Assembly (NCBI GenBank): GCA_934465295.1
Contig: CAKSKU010000002.1
Location: 146,820-210,819, forward strand
Reading direction: 5' to 3'
Source: an uncultured Oscillospiraceae bacterium
GTDB lineage: Bacteria; Bacillota; Clostridia; Oscillospirales; Ruminococcaceae
Length of the DNA: 64,000 nucleotides
The notes beneath the pieces were generated by a model, which saw nothing but the letters and a program-made list of their open reading frames with translations, was not told the DNA's origin and searched no databases. Shown piece by piece: positions 43,153 through 53,469 of the stretch. Made by a program: the position numbers and the translations under genes. The first letter of the stretch is position 1, and each line of letters starts with the position of its first letter.

Positions 43153-44517
43153 TCAATTCCTTTCTGTTTCAGCCATTCGTGCATTGTATTTCTTCTGCCA
43201 AACTCCCGTTTTGTAGAAAAGAAACGAGAGAACCGTTCCGCAGAACCAGCTTATCGGCCAGCCTATCCAAACGCCCGTTACGCCCCAGAACGACGAAAGC
43301 ACGAACGCAAAAATAACTCTCAGGATAAGGTCGGTGAACGTCGAAGCCATAAAGTAACCCATGCTTTCGCTGCCTCTTAAAATTCCGTCGCATATAAGCT
43401 TTACGCAGACAACGAAGTAGAAAGGACATACTATATACATAAAGTCAAGTCCTGTTTTTACCGCAAGCTCGGTCGAATCCTCGTTCATAAACAGACCGAG
43501 GAAGAACTTTCCGAGTGCCGTATAGCAGAAAACGAACACCGCTGCGACCGCCAAAGCGAATATCATAGCCGCCCTGAATGCCGTCTTTACTCGGTCAAGC
43601 TTTCCTGCGCCGAGATTTTGTGCGGTGAAGCTCGAAATTCCGTTTCCGAGCGTTGTAAAGCTCGTTATTGCGAATGTGTTGAGCTTTATTGCGGCAGAAT
43701 AGCCTGCGATAACGGACGAGCCGAAGCCGTTTATGACATACTGAACGAAAAGATTTCCGATAGAGATGAAGCTCTGCTGTAAAATACTCGGGATTGCGAC
43801 CGTGAGTATCTCTTTGAGTGCCGCACCGCTGAAAATTGCTGCTTTTTCCTCGGTTTTCATCGAGTCAACACGCTTTTTCAGCACAATTACGGAAAGTATG
43901 CAGGAAATACCCTGCGCAATGAACGTTGCCCACGCTACACCGCTTATTCCCCAGCTGAAAACGATGACGAACAATGCGTCAAGCGCAATATTTCCGAGCG
44001 AGGAGATTATAAGGAATATCAGCGGAGTTTTGCTGTCGCCGAGACTGTTGAAAATACCCGTCGTGATGTTGTATATGTAGAGAAAAATGAAGCCTGCCGT
44101 GTAAATGCGCAGATAAAGGTCGCCGTCCGCAAAAATATCATCGGGCGTGTTGACAAGCTGCATAAGCTGAGGGCTGAACAGTACGCCGAGCGCCGTAAGC
44201 ACCGCCGAGAGCAGAAGTCCCCCCAGCATAGACGTGGTTATGCAGGTCTTTGCGGTCTTGTAGTCGCCTGCGCCGAAATAACGGCTTATAACGACCGAGC
44301 AGCCGATCTGACTTCCGATAGCGACCGCCATAAATATCATCGTGATAGGATAGCTTGCGCCGATAGCGGCGAGTGCGCTTTCACCTGCAAATTTGCCTGC
44401 GATAACGCTGTCGGCAATGTTGTAGAGCTGCTGAAAGATAACGCTTATGAAAAGCGGTATCGTGAAGCCTATCAGCACCCTTTTAGGCTCGCCGACGGTA
44501 AGGTCCTTGTTCTTCAT
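43153..44517 (-). CDS. MATE-family efflux protein
   Basis: 454 residues with twelve membrane segments. Conserved blocks are IPLFISVIFQQLYNIADSVIAGKFAGESALAAIGASYPI and AIPSILQQSFISIGNLFVQYVINGFGSSVIAGYSAAIKLNTFAITSF, plus FTAQNLGAGKLDRVKTAF. It is the second MATE gene in the window and clearly diverged from the one at 34-36 kb. GGAAGGAAG precedes the ATG. It heads a two-gene operon with the pyrophosphatase-like/NUDIX gene. The substrate is unknown. Confidence 0.93.
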   Translation of the reverse strand: MKNKDLTVGEPKRVLIGFTIPLFISVIFQQLYNIADSVIAGKFAGESALAAIGASYPITMIFMAVAIGSQIGCSVVISRYFGAGDYKTAKTCITTSMLGGLLLSAVLTALGVLFSPQLMQLVNTPDDIFADGDLYLRIYTAGFIFLYIYNITTGIFNSLGDSKTPLIFLIISSLGNIALDALFVIVFSWGISGVAWATFIAQGISCILSVIVLKKRVDSMKTEEKAAIFSGAALKEILTVAIPSILQQSFISIGNLFVQYVINGFGSSVIAGYSAAIKLNTFAITSFTTLGNGISSFTAQNLGAGKLDRVKTAFRAAMIFALAVAAVFVFCYTALGKFFLGLFMNEDSTELAVKTGLDFMYIVCPFYFVVCVKLICDGILRGSESMGYFMASTFTDLILRVIFAFVLSSFWGVTGVWIGWPISWFCGTVLSFLFYKTGVWQKKYNARMAETERN

Positions 44518-44569
44518 AAAAACTTCCTTCCATTTTCATTTTTTCAATATATTTTCTCACAAACTGAGA

Positions 44570-44597
44570 AAAGCAGACGCTTTCAAACGTCTGCTTT
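44570..44597 (-). terminator. Terminator of the TM2 protein gene
   Basis: AAAGCAGACG (44570-44579) pairs perfectly with CGTCTGCTTT (44588-44597), with an 8-nt loop. It lies 22 bases past the TM2 gene stop on the minus strand. Confidence 0.75.
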
Positions 44598-44618
44598 AAA
44601 TGCTGTTAAAAGTGTGGA

Positions 44619-45212
44619 TCAAACCGAGTAAGGATTAGGCTTGAACAAAAGCTTTATCGTGTCAACGATCCAGCCGATGCCGAGAAGTCCGCCCGTGCAA
44701 AGATACAGTATTCCAAGACCGATTTTTCCCTCATAAAATTTGTGGATGCCGAATTCGCCGAAGAAAAGGCAGAGGAAAAATGCCACCCACTTGTTCTTTA
44801 AGCAGGGGTTCTTTCCGCTGTATTTCGGAGCAGGGGAAACATAGTTGGAATTGTTGTTCACATTGTTGATGACCGTCTGAGCGGGTGCAGCCTGTTGGAG
44901 AAGCTCTACCTGCCTGCCGCAGTGCGTGCATACGACCGCATCGAACGGTATCTTTTTTCCGCAGAATTTGCAGAATTTCGTTTTGCCCTCGTAAACTTCA
45001 CCGCCATAGCTGTCCCTTTCTGCAGGAACGTCGGGAGCGACCTTTATATTCGGTGCGTCCTGCGGCATAGCCTGAGTGGTGTAGCTGATATTCGGGCGCT
45101 TGGGGTAAAGATTTTCCTGCGAATGTGACTGTTTATACATTTCGGCTGACTGAGAACCCTCGGGGTAAAATTCGCCGTCATCTCCGTAAAAGCCGTTTGA
45201 TTCGTTGTTCAT
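44619..45212 (-). CDS. Zinc-ribbon TM2-domain membrane protein
   Basis: 197 residues from the ATG at 45212 (AAGGAAAGGA upstream); the frame extends to 45335 but that part is AT-rich leader. A disordered N-terminus is followed by a zinc ribbon (FCKFCGKKIPFDAVVCTHCGRQ, about 80-101), an Asn-rich linker (NNVNNNSNYV), and a TM2 domain (KNKWVAFFLCLFFGEFGIHKFYEGKIGLGILYLCTGGLLGIGWIVDTIKLL). TM2 domains are two-helix membrane modules of unclear function, often paired with zinc ribbons in Firmicutes. The gene is divergent from rpoB. Confidence 0.85.
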   Translation of the reverse strand: MNNESNGFYGDDGEFYPEGSQSAEMYKQSHSQENLYPKRPNISYTTQAMPQDAPNIKVAPDVPAERDSYGGEVYEGKTKFCKFCGKKIPFDAVVCTHCGRQVELLQQAAPAQTVINNVNNNSNYVSPAPKYSGKNPCLKNKWVAFFLCLFFGEFGIHKFYEGKIGLGILYLCTGGLLGIGWIVDTIKLLFKPNPYSV

Positions 45213-45291
45213 TTTTAAATGTGTCCTTTCCTTTATGTCTATTATAATAGTATATACAGTAAAAATAATTGATTTTTTATTGAAAAAGCTC

Positions 45292-45320
45292 TTGACAAAA
45301 TTTGCTGAACGTAGTATAAT
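45292..45320 (+). promoter_or_regulatory. Consensus promoter of rpoBC with structured leader
   Basis: TTGACA (45292-45297), a 17-bp spacer and TATAAT (45315-45320), both perfect. The 160-nt leader contains TGCAATTC (45338-45345) pairing with GAATTGCA (45392-45399) around an inner TTACC/GGTAA hairpin (45357-45370). Confidence 0.85.
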
Positions 45321-45486
45321 AATATACTGTATCATAATGCAATTCTATGTGCGTTTTTACCGTATGGTAATAGTATAACACATTTTTTTCTGAATTGCAA
45401 CTGTTTTTGCAAATATTCGGCAAATGTCCGAAATAAAAGCGGAAACGGAAATTTATCCCCGTAAAATTTTAAGGAGGGACTCGCCT

Positions 45487-48400
45487 ATGGTTAATGTCAA
45501 GCCTGTCCAGCTTGGTAAAACAACTCGTATGAGCTTCGGAAAGATCAACGAAGTTCTGCCGATGCCTAACCTCATTGAGGTGCAGAAAAAGTCTTATGAA
45601 TGGTTCCTGGACGAAGGACTTAAGGAAGTTCTTCACGATATGTCCTCCATCACCGACTATAACGGCAACTATTCTCTCAGCTTTGTTGACTTTAAGCTCG
45701 CCGACGAATCAAACTATTCCATCGCTAAGTGCAAGGAGCTTGATGTAACATATTCCGCAAAGATGTTCGTTAAGGCTAAGGTATGGGATAGGGCAACGGG
45801 CGATATCGTCGATTCGGGCGACGCTGATATCTATCTCTGCGATCTGCCGCTTATGACCGAGAGCGGAACGTTCGTTATCAACGGCGCAGAACGTGTTATC
45901 GTTTCACAGCTCGTTCGTTCCCCGGGCGTTTACTATGCTGTCGAAAAGGATAAAACGGGTAAGGATCTTTTCAAGACCACCGTTATCCCTAACAGAGGCG
46001 CTTGGCTGGAATACGAAATGGATTCCAACGATGTTATCTATGTAAGAATAGACAAGAACAGAAAGATCCCTCTTACTACATTTATAAGAGCGCTCGGCTG
46101 CGGCACAGATGTCGAGATTGAAGAGCGCTTCGGCAAGGACGAACGCCTTGAACAGACTATCCTCCAGAAGGACGCTACAAAGAATACGGAAGAGGCTCTC
46201 CTCGAAGTTTACAAGAAGCTCCGTCCGGGCGAACCTCCTACGGTAGAAAGCGCTGTTTCCCACATCAATACACTCTTCTTCGATGCAAGAAGATATGACC
46301 TTTCCCGTTTCGGACGCTATAAATACAATAAGAAGCTCGGCGTTGCTTCAAGGATCGCAGGCCACAGACTTTCCCGTCCCGTTGCAAATCCTCTCACTGG
46401 CGAGATCATGGCTGACGAAGGCGATCTTATCACAATGGACAAGGCTCTCGAGATCGAGCAGGCTGGCGTTTCCGAGGTTTGGCTCGACATTGAGCACAAG
46501 GAATTCTACACCACACCGACAGGTGAATCCGCTCACAGGATCGAAGAGAGAGAAGTCAAGGTCATCGGCAACGGCATGGTAGATATCGCTCCTTACGTTG
46601 ACTTTGACCCTGCCAAGTACGGCATCAACGAGAAGGTCTCCTTTGCAGTCCTCAAGGATATCCTTGAAAATGCCGCCGACAAGGAAGAGATCGAAGAGAT
46701 GGTAAAGAGCCGTCTTGAAGAGCTTGTTCCTAAGCATATCATTCTTGACGATATCTATGCTACTATCAGCTACTTCATCAACCTCTGCGAAGGCGTTGGT
46801 ACAGTTGACGATATCGACCACCTCGGCAACAGACGTATCCGTTCCGTTGGCGAGCTTCTCCAGAACCAGTTCAGGATCGGTTTTGCAAGAATGGAAAGAG
46901 TTATCCGTGAAAGAATGAACACCCAGACTCAGAACGAGGGTGCAATGTCTGCGGAATCTCTCATCAATATCAGACCTATCACCGCTGCGATAAAGGAATT
47001 TTTCGGTTCATCACCGCTTTCACAGTTCATGGATCAGACGAACCCTCTCGCAGAGCTTACTCATAAGAGAAGACTTTCAGCCCTCGGCCCGGGCGGTCTT
47101 TCCCGTGACCGTGCAGGATTCGAGGTTCGTGACGTTCACTACTCCCACTACGGAAGAATGTGTCCTATCGAGACCCCTGAAGGTCCTAACATCGGACTTA
47201 TCTCCTATCTTGCATCTTTTGCAAGAATAAATGAATACGGCTTTATCGAAGCTCCTTACAGAAGAGTTGATAAGGCTACGGGCGTAGTTACCGACGAAGT
47301 AGTTTATATGACTGCCGATATGGAGGATAACTACACGGTCGCTCAGGCTAACGAACCTCTTACAGAAGATCACAAGTTCGCAAGACCTATCGTAAATGCA
47401 CGTTACAGAGATCAGATCCTCGAATGTGAAAGAGAACGTATCGACTACATGGACGTTTCTCCTAAGATGGTCGTTTCCATTGCGACTGCTTCCATTCCGT
47501 TCCTCGAAAACGACGACGCAAACCGTGCGCTCATGGGTTCAAACATGCAGCGTCAGGCAGTTCCTCTTCTTAAGACGGAGGCTCCTATCGTTGGTACAGG
47601 TATGGAATACAAGGCTGCCGTTGACTCGGGTGTCTGCGTTGTTTCCAAGCATGACGGCGTTGTGGAAAAGGTTTCCGCCGATGAGATCGTAATCAAGGAC
47701 GGCACAGGCGCAACCCACACCTACGAGCTTATCAAGTTCAAGCGTTCCAACCAGGGTACTTGCATCAATCAGCGTCCTATCGTTGACTGCGGTGAAGAAG
47801 TTCATGTCGGTCAGGTTCTCGCTGACGGTCCTGCGACCTGCAACGGTGAAATTTCCATCGGTAAGAATGCCCTCATCGGCTTCATGACATGGGAAGGCTA
47901 CAACTACGAGGACGCCGTTCTCCTTAATGAACGTGTTGTCCGTGAAGATATGTACACTTCTATCCATATCGAAGAATATGAGATCGAAGCAAGAGATACA
48001 AAGCTCGGACCCGAAGAGATCACCCGTGACATTCCTAATGTCGGCGATGACGCTCTCAAAGACCTCGATGACAGAGGTATCATTCGCATCGGTGCGGAAG
48101 TCCGTGCAGGCGATATCCTCGTCGGCAAGGTAACACCTAAGGGCGAGACCGAGCTTACAGCAGAAGAAAGACTCCTCCGTGCTATTTTCGGTGAAAAGGC
48201 AAGAGAAGTCCGTGATAACTCCCTTAAAGTTCCTCACGGCGAAGCAGGTATCATCGTTGACGTTAAGGTATTTACCCGTGATAAGTGCAAGGAGCTTGCG
48301 CCGGGCGTTAATATGCTCGTTCGCTGCTACATTGCGCAGAAGCGTAAGATCTCTGTCGGCGATAAGATGGCAGGCCGTCACGGTAACAAGGGTGTCGTTT

Positions 48401-49269
48401 CCCGTATCCTTAAATCCGAAGATATGCCGTTCCTCCCTGACGGTACACCGCTCGATATCGTTCTTAACCCTCTCGGCGTTCCTTCACGTATGAACATCGG
48501 TCAGGTTCTTGAAGTTCATCTCGGTATGGCTGCAAAGAAGCTCGGCTGGAAGGTAATGACCCCTGTATTCGACGGCGCTCACGAAGATGATATCCGTGAG
48601 ATGTTCAAGCAGGCAGGTATGAGAGAAGACGGTAAGACCGACGTTTACGACGGAAGAACGGGCGAAAAGTTCGATAACCCCGTTACAGTCGGTTATATGT
48701 ACTACCTCAAGCTCCACCACCTCGTTGACGATAAGATCCACGCACGTTCCGTTGGTCCTTACTCCCTCGTTACGCAGCAGCCTCTCGGCGGTAAAGCCCA
48801 GTTCGGCGGTCAGCGTTTCGGTGAAATGGAAGTTTGGGCTCTCGAAGCTTACGGTGCAGCTTATACACTTCAGGAAATACTCACAGTCAAGTCGGACGAT
48901 ACTGTCGGACGTGTCAAGACATACGAAGCTATCGTCAAGGGACAGAATGTTCCTAAGCCGGGCGTTCCCGAATCGTTCCGAGTTCTTGTAAAGGAACTCC
49001 AGTCACTCGGTCTTGATGTCAAGGTACTCAACTCCGATGGTGATGAGATCGACCTCAAGCAGTCCTTCGATGATGATGACGATATCATTCCGCAGCCTGT
49101 TTCCGATGCAGACGATATGGATATGAGCGATGTTTATGTCGAGGACGAAGATGACGGCTACTCATACAAGGATTATGACGATATTGACGATTTTGCTGAC
49201 GAAGATGGGGACAGCGACGACGATGATGACCTCACTTTCGATGACGGTGACGACAGCGATCTGATCTGA
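45487..49269 (+). CDS. rpoB: RNA polymerase beta subunit
   Basis: 1260 residues from the ATG at 45487, which has AAGGAGG 9 bases before it; an ATG at 45424 has no site and lies in the leader. The subunit forms one half of the RNA polymerase cleft. The rifampicin-binding region FGSSPLSQFMDQTNPLAELTHKRRLSALGPGGLSRDRAGFEVRDVH is intact and shows no common resistance change. GDKMAGRHGNKGVVSRI and the C-terminal GGKAQFGGQRFGEMEVWALEAYGAAYTLQEILTVKSDD are present. A highly acidic Asp-rich tail of about 60 residues follows, an extension beyond the usual end. rpoC follows after 175 bases. Confidence 0.98.
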   Translation: MVNVKPVQLGKTTRMSFGKINEVLPMPNLIEVQKKSYEWFLDEGLKEVLHDMSSITDYNGNYSLSFVDFKLADESNYSIAKCKELDVTYSAKMFVKAKVWDRATGDIVDSGDADIYLCDLPLMTESGTFVINGAERVIVSQLVRSPGVYYAVEKDKTGKDLFKTTVIPNRGAWLEYEMDSNDVIYVRIDKNRKIPLTTFIRALGCGTDVEIEERFGKDERLEQTILQKDATKNTEEALLEVYKKLRPGEPPTVESAVSHINTLFFDARRYDLSRFGRYKYNKKLGVASRIAGHRLSRPVANPLTGEIMADEGDLITMDKALEIEQAGVSEVWLDIEHKEFYTTPTGESAHRIEEREVKVIGNGMVDIAPYVDFDPAKYGINEKVSFAVLKDILENAADKEEIEEMVKSRLEELVPKHIILDDIYATISYFINLCEGVGTVDDIDHLGNRRIRSVGELLQNQFRIGFARMERVIRERMNTQTQNEGAMSAESLINIRPITAAIKEFFGSSPLSQFMDQTNPLAELTHKRRLSALGPGGLSRDRAGFEVRDVHYSHYGRMCPIETPEGPNIGLISYLASFARINEYGFIEAPYRRVDKATGVVTDEVVYMTADMEDNYTVAQANEPLTEDHKFARPIVNARYRDQILECERERIDYMDVSPKMVVSIATASIPFLENDDANRALMGSNMQRQAVPLLKTEAPIVGTGMEYKAAVDSGVCVVSKHDGVVEKVSADEIVIKDGTGATHTYELIKFKRSNQGTCINQRPIVDCGEEVHVGQVLADGPATCNGEISIGKNALIGFMTWEGYNYEDAVLLNERVVREDMYTSIHIEEYEIEARDTKLGPEEITRDIPNVGDDALKDLDDRGIIRIGAEVRAGDILVGKVTPKGETELTAEERLLRAIFGEKAREVRDNSLKVPHGEAGIIVDVKVFTRDKCKELAPGVNMLVRCYIAQKRKISVGDKMAGRHGNKGVVSRILKSEDMPFLPDGTPLDIVLNPLGVPSRMNIGQVLEVHLGMAAKKLGWKVMTPVFDGAHEDDIREMFKQAGMREDGKTDVYDGRTGEKFDNPVTVGYMYYLKLHHLVDDKIHARSVGPYSLVTQQPLGGKAQFGGQRFGEMEVWALEAYGAAYTLQEILTVKSDDTVGRVKTYEAIVKGQNVPKPGVPESFRVLVKELQSLGLDVKVLNSDGDEIDLKQSFDDDDDIIPQPVSDADDMDMSDVYVEDEDDGYSYKDYDDIDDFADEDGDSDDDDDLTFDDGDDSDLI

Positions 49270-49444
49270 CCCGAATAAACAAAACAGAGTGCGTTTTTCT
49301 CTGCGTATTCTGTTTTATGCCGAAAAACTGCATACAAATGGCGTATAAGGTTCGTGAAAGCGAACGTTATACGCTGCCCTCGGGCAAAATGCGGAGTCGG
49401 TTTACGAGCCTTTAAGAGTAAAATGTTTAAAGGAGTGTTAGCTG

Positions 49445-52400
49445 TTGGAATTTAACACATTTGAATCAATTAAAATCGGTCTTGCTTCCCCCGAACAGAT
49501 CAGAAGCTGGTCGCACGGCGTTGTTGAAAGACCCGAAACCATAAATTACAGAACACAGAAGCCTGAACGTGACGGTCTTTTCTGCGAAAGGATCTTCGGA
49601 CCTACAAAGGACTGGGAATGTCACTGCGGAAAGTACAAGAAGATACGTTTTAAGGGCAAAGTCTGCGAACGCTGCGGTGTTGAGGTAACAAGAGCCAAGG
49701 TAAGACGTGAACGTATGGGTCATATCGAGCTTGCTGCTCCTGTTTCCCACATCTGGTACTTCAAGGGCACACCATCCAGAATTGGTCAGGTCATCGAAGT
49801 TTCCCAGAAGCGTCTTGAAGAAATTCTTTACTTCACTAAATATATAGTTGTCGATCCGGGCAACACAGAGCTTGTTAAAAAGCAGCTTCTCACCGAAAAG
49901 GAATATATGGATATGCGTGAGAAGTATGAGGATGATTTTGTTGCCGAAATGGGCGCAGAAGCTATCCTCGAACTCCTTGAAGAATACGATCCCGACAGAT
50001 ACGATAACTTTATCCGTCAGAAGATCGAGAGATTTTCCGCTGTAACAGGTCTTACCGAGGAGCAGATCACAGACTTCCTTGCAAGACGTTACTATGTTAT
50101 CAAGGACAACGCTGACAGCGAAGATTTCACAGTCGGCGAAGTTGTTGACCGTCTCACCTATACAGATGAGGTTCTCGGCTACAACCGTCTTCGTGAAGAA
50201 GAACACAAGTCCGTTATCGAAGTTGAAACAGGCTCGCAGTATATCGAACGCCTTTTCTTCGACAATGTCGGCGAAAAGAACGGCAGCGGCGATTATGACG
50301 ACCTTATCGACAAGGATACCTGGAAGGATAACCTCACCTGGGCTTCCGACGATCTTAAGGAAGAGCTTAAGGATCTCCCTGCAGGTCAGAAGAAGATCAA
50401 GCTTTTAAAGCGTCTTGAAATTATCGAGAGCTTCCGTCTGTCCAACAACAAGCCTTCATGGATGATAATGCAGGCTATCCCTGTTATACCGCCCGATATC
50501 CGTCCTATGGTAATGCTCGATGGCGGACGTTATGCAACCTCCGACCTCAACGACCTTTACAGACGTGTTATCAACAGAAATAACCGTCTTAAGAAGATGC
50601 TTGAACTTGAAGCACCCGATATCATCATCAGAAATGAAAAGAGAATGCTCCAGGAAGCTGTTGATGCACTTATCGACAACGGCAGACACGGCAGACCCGT
50701 TACAGGTCCCAACAACCGTGCGCTCAAATCTCTTTCCGATATGCTTAAGGGTAAGCAGGGACGTTTCCGTCAGAACCTCCTCGGTAAGCGTGTTGACTAC
50801 TCGGGACGTTCCGTTATCGTCGTTGGTCCTGAGCTTAAGATGTACCAGTGCGGTCTTCCTAAGGAAATGGCTCTCGAGCTTTTCAAGCCTTTCGTTATGA
50901 AGCGTCTTGTAGATACAAAGGTTGTTACAAACATCAAGTCTGCCCGTAAAATGGTAGAACGCTCCAAGAACGAAGTCTGGGATGCGCTCGAGAACGTTAT
51001 CAAGGATCATCCCGTATTCCTTAACCGTGCCCCAACGCTTCACAGACTTGGTATTCAGGCATTCGAGCCTATCCTCGTAGAGGGCAGAGCTATCAAGCTT
51101 CATCCGCTCGTATGTACGGCGTTCAACGCTGACTTCGACGGCGACCAGATGGCTGTCCACCTCCCGCTTTCCGCAGAAGCTCAGGCAGAAGCACGTTTCC
51201 TTATGCTTGCAGCAAACAACCTCTTAAAGCCGTCTGACGGACGTCCTGTTGCCGTTCCGTCGCAGGATATGGTGCTCGGTTCTTACTACCTCACAATGAA
51301 AAAGGCAGGCGAACCCGGCGAGGGCAAGATATTCCGTGACGTAAACGAAGCTCTTATGGCTTACGATGCTCACATCATCTCCATTCACGCTGCTATCAAG
51401 GTCCGTATTTCCAAGGAAGTCGGCGGAAAGACAGTTTCCAAGCTTATCGAATGTACAGCAGGCCGACTTATCTTCAATGAAAACATTCCGCAGAACCTCG
51501 GCTATGTTGACAGAACGAATTCCGACAAGCAGTTCGACCTCGAGATCGACTTCCTCGTTAAGAAGAAGCAGCTCTCCGATATCATCGAACGCTGCATAAG
51601 AATTCACGGCACGACCGTTACTTCCGAAGTTCTCGACAAGATCAAGGCTCTCGGATACAAATATTCCACAAAGGCTGCTCTCACCGTTGCTGTCTGCGAC
51701 GCTCTTATCCCTCCCGAAAAGAAGGATATCGTTGCCGATGCCGATGCTCAGGTAGAGAAGATCAACAAGCTTTACAAGAGAGGCTTTATCTCGGCTGCCG
51801 AGAAGTCCAAGCGCTTCATCAGCATCTGGAATCAGGCTACCGATGACCTCACAAACTGCATCAAGAAGCACTACGACATCGAGAACAATCCTATCCATAT
51901 GATGGCTGACTCGGGTGCCCGTGGTTCTATCAACCAGATCAGACAGCTCGCAGGTATGCGCGGACTTATCGCCAACACCTCGGGTTCGACTATCGAGATG
52001 CCTATTCGTGCTAACTACCGTGAAGGTCTTAACATCCTCGAATACTTCATTTCTTCCCGTGGTGCCCGTAAGGGACTTGCCGATACGGCACTTCGTACCG
52101 CTGACTCGGGTTACCTCACAAGACGTCTTGTTGACGTTTCGCAGGAAGTCATCATTCACGAAGAGGACTGCGGAACCGATGAGGGTATCGAAGTTTACAC
52201 CATCAAGAACGGCAACGAAATGATCGAACCTTTGAAGGAAAGACTTATCGGCAGATATCTGCTCGAAGATCTCCGCGATCCCGCAACAGGCGACCTCATC
52301 ATGAGCCACAACAGACTTATGAATGATGCTGACGCACAGAAGGTCGTTGACAGCGGCATTGAAAAGGTCACTATCCGCTCCGTCCTCAACTGTAAGGCTA

Positions 52401-53347
52401 AGAACGGCGTATGCGCTAAGTGCTACGGTGCAAACCTTGCAAACAACAATATCGTCCGTGTCGGCGAAGCTGTCGGCGTAATCGCTGCACAGTCCATCGG
52501 TGAACCGGGTACACAGCTTACAATGAGAACGTTCCATACAGGTGGTATCGCTTCCGCAGAAGATATCACACAGGGTCTTCCCCGTGTTGAAGAACTCTTT
52601 GAAAGCCGCCGTCCTAAGAATGCCGCTATCATCGCAAAGGCAGCAGGTACGGTTCGTATGGAAGAGATCAAGAAGACCAGAAACGTTATCATCAAGAGCG
52701 ATGAAACGGGCGAAGAAGAATACTATCCCGTTCCTTACGGCTACAAGATCAAGGTTTCCGCAGGTGATACAGTCACCGCAGGTCAGCCGCTTACAGAAGG
52801 CTCGATCAACCCCGGTGATATCCTTGCGGTAAACGGTCAGCACGCCGTTCAGAACTATATCATCACTGAAGTTCAGAAGGTTTACCGTCTCCAGGGTGTT
52901 GATATCAACGATAAGCACATCGAAGTTATCGTTCGTCAGATGCTCCAGAAGGTCAAGGTCGATGACAGCGGTTCAAGCTATCTCCTCCCGGGCTCACTCG
53001 TTGACAGGAAGGAGATTGCCGAGATCAACGACGACATCAAGAAGCGTATGGACGCAGGCGAAGAAGGTCTTAGCTTCGTAACATTCCTCCCTGTTCTTCA
53101 GGGTATCACGAAGGCTGCTTCCAACTCCGAAAGCTTCCTCTCCGCTGCTTCCTTCCAGGAAACAACAAGAGCGCTCACCGATGCAGCTATCAAGGGCAAG
53201 ACCGACCACCTCCTCGGACTTAAAGAGAACGTTATTATCGGTAAGCTTATCCCTGCAGGTACAGGTATGGCTGTCTATAACAATGTTACCATTATGAAAA
53301 ATGAAGGCTTCACAGACCACAGCGCACCAACAGCACAGACTCTCTAA
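49445..53347 (+). CDS. rpoC: RNA polymerase beta-prime subunit
   Basis: 1300 residues with a TTG start after AAAGGAG. The N-terminal zinc site (CHCGKYKKIRFKGKVCERCGVEV), the catalytic magnesium loop NADFDGDQMAVH, the bridge-helix region GARGSINQIRQLAGMRGLIANTSG and trigger-loop neighbourhood GEPGTQLTMRTFHTGG are intact. A second zinc motif (LNCKAKNGVCAKCYG) lies near 980. The length is at the longer side for Firmicutes. The 175-nt gap from rpoB contains no separate clear promoter, so the pair is read as one transcript. A hairpin terminator follows 14 bases after the stop. Confidence 0.98.
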   Translation: MEFNTFESIKIGLASPEQIRSWSHGVVERPETINYRTQKPERDGLFCERIFGPTKDWECHCGKYKKIRFKGKVCERCGVEVTRAKVRRERMGHIELAAPVSHIWYFKGTPSRIGQVIEVSQKRLEEILYFTKYIVVDPGNTELVKKQLLTEKEYMDMREKYEDDFVAEMGAEAILELLEEYDPDRYDNFIRQKIERFSAVTGLTEEQITDFLARRYYVIKDNADSEDFTVGEVVDRLTYTDEVLGYNRLREEEHKSVIEVETGSQYIERLFFDNVGEKNGSGDYDDLIDKDTWKDNLTWASDDLKEELKDLPAGQKKIKLLKRLEIIESFRLSNNKPSWMIMQAIPVIPPDIRPMVMLDGGRYATSDLNDLYRRVINRNNRLKKMLELEAPDIIIRNEKRMLQEAVDALIDNGRHGRPVTGPNNRALKSLSDMLKGKQGRFRQNLLGKRVDYSGRSVIVVGPELKMYQCGLPKEMALELFKPFVMKRLVDTKVVTNIKSARKMVERSKNEVWDALENVIKDHPVFLNRAPTLHRLGIQAFEPILVEGRAIKLHPLVCTAFNADFDGDQMAVHLPLSAEAQAEARFLMLAANNLLKPSDGRPVAVPSQDMVLGSYYLTMKKAGEPGEGKIFRDVNEALMAYDAHIISIHAAIKVRISKEVGGKTVSKLIECTAGRLIFNENIPQNLGYVDRTNSDKQFDLEIDFLVKKKQLSDIIERCIRIHGTTVTSEVLDKIKALGYKYSTKAALTVAVCDALIPPEKKDIVADADAQVEKINKLYKRGFISAAEKSKRFISIWNQATDDLTNCIKKHYDIENNPIHMMADSGARGSINQIRQLAGMRGLIANTSGSTIEMPIRANYREGLNILEYFISSRGARKGLADTALRTADSGYLTRRLVDVSQEVIIHEEDCGTDEGIEVYTIKNGNEMIEPLKERLIGRYLLEDLRDPATGDLIMSHNRLMNDADAQKVVDSGIEKVTIRSVLNCKAKNGVCAKCYGANLANNNIVRVGEAVGVIAAQSIGEPGTQLTMRTFHTGGIASAEDITQGLPRVEELFESRRPKNAAIIAKAAGTVRMEEIKKTRNVIIKSDETGEEEYYPVPYGYKIKVSAGDTVTAGQPLTEGSINPGDILAVNGQHAVQNYIITEVQKVYRLQGVDINDKHIEVIVRQMLQKVKVDDSGSSYLLPGSLVDRKEIAEINDDIKKRMDAGEEGLSFVTFLPVLQGITKAASNSESFLSAASFQETTRALTDAAIKGKTDHLLGLKENVIIGKLIPAGTGMAVYNNVTIMKNEGFTDHSAPTAQTL

Positions 53348-53361
53348 GCCATAAAAACCAA

Positions 53362-53397
53362 AAGCGCAATTCACACCTAAAAATGTGAATTGCGCTT
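53362..53397 (+). terminator. rpoC terminator with GCGCAATTCACA arms
   Basis: AAGCGCAATTCACA (53362-53375) pairs perfectly with TGTGAATTGCGCTT (53384-53397), with an 8-nt loop and a T-rich tail. The stem shares its sequence with hairpins in the non-coding element at 33.7-34.1 kb. Confidence 0.85.
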
Positions 53398-53469
53398 ATT
53401 TTTTATGCCGCAATGCCAACACAGCTGCTGCGGTTTTTTATTTTTTCCGAAAAAATTGACTTTCCCCTC

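Noticed and set aside
45424..45486. Upstream ATG extending RpoB by 21 residues
   Set aside because: It has no ribosome site, whereas the ATG at 45487 has AAGGAGG at proper distance and gives the usual N-terminus.
51224..52918. 564-codon open frame antisense to rpoC
   Set aside because: It is caused by the biased codon use of the highly expressed rpoC gene. It has low-complexity composition and no start signal.
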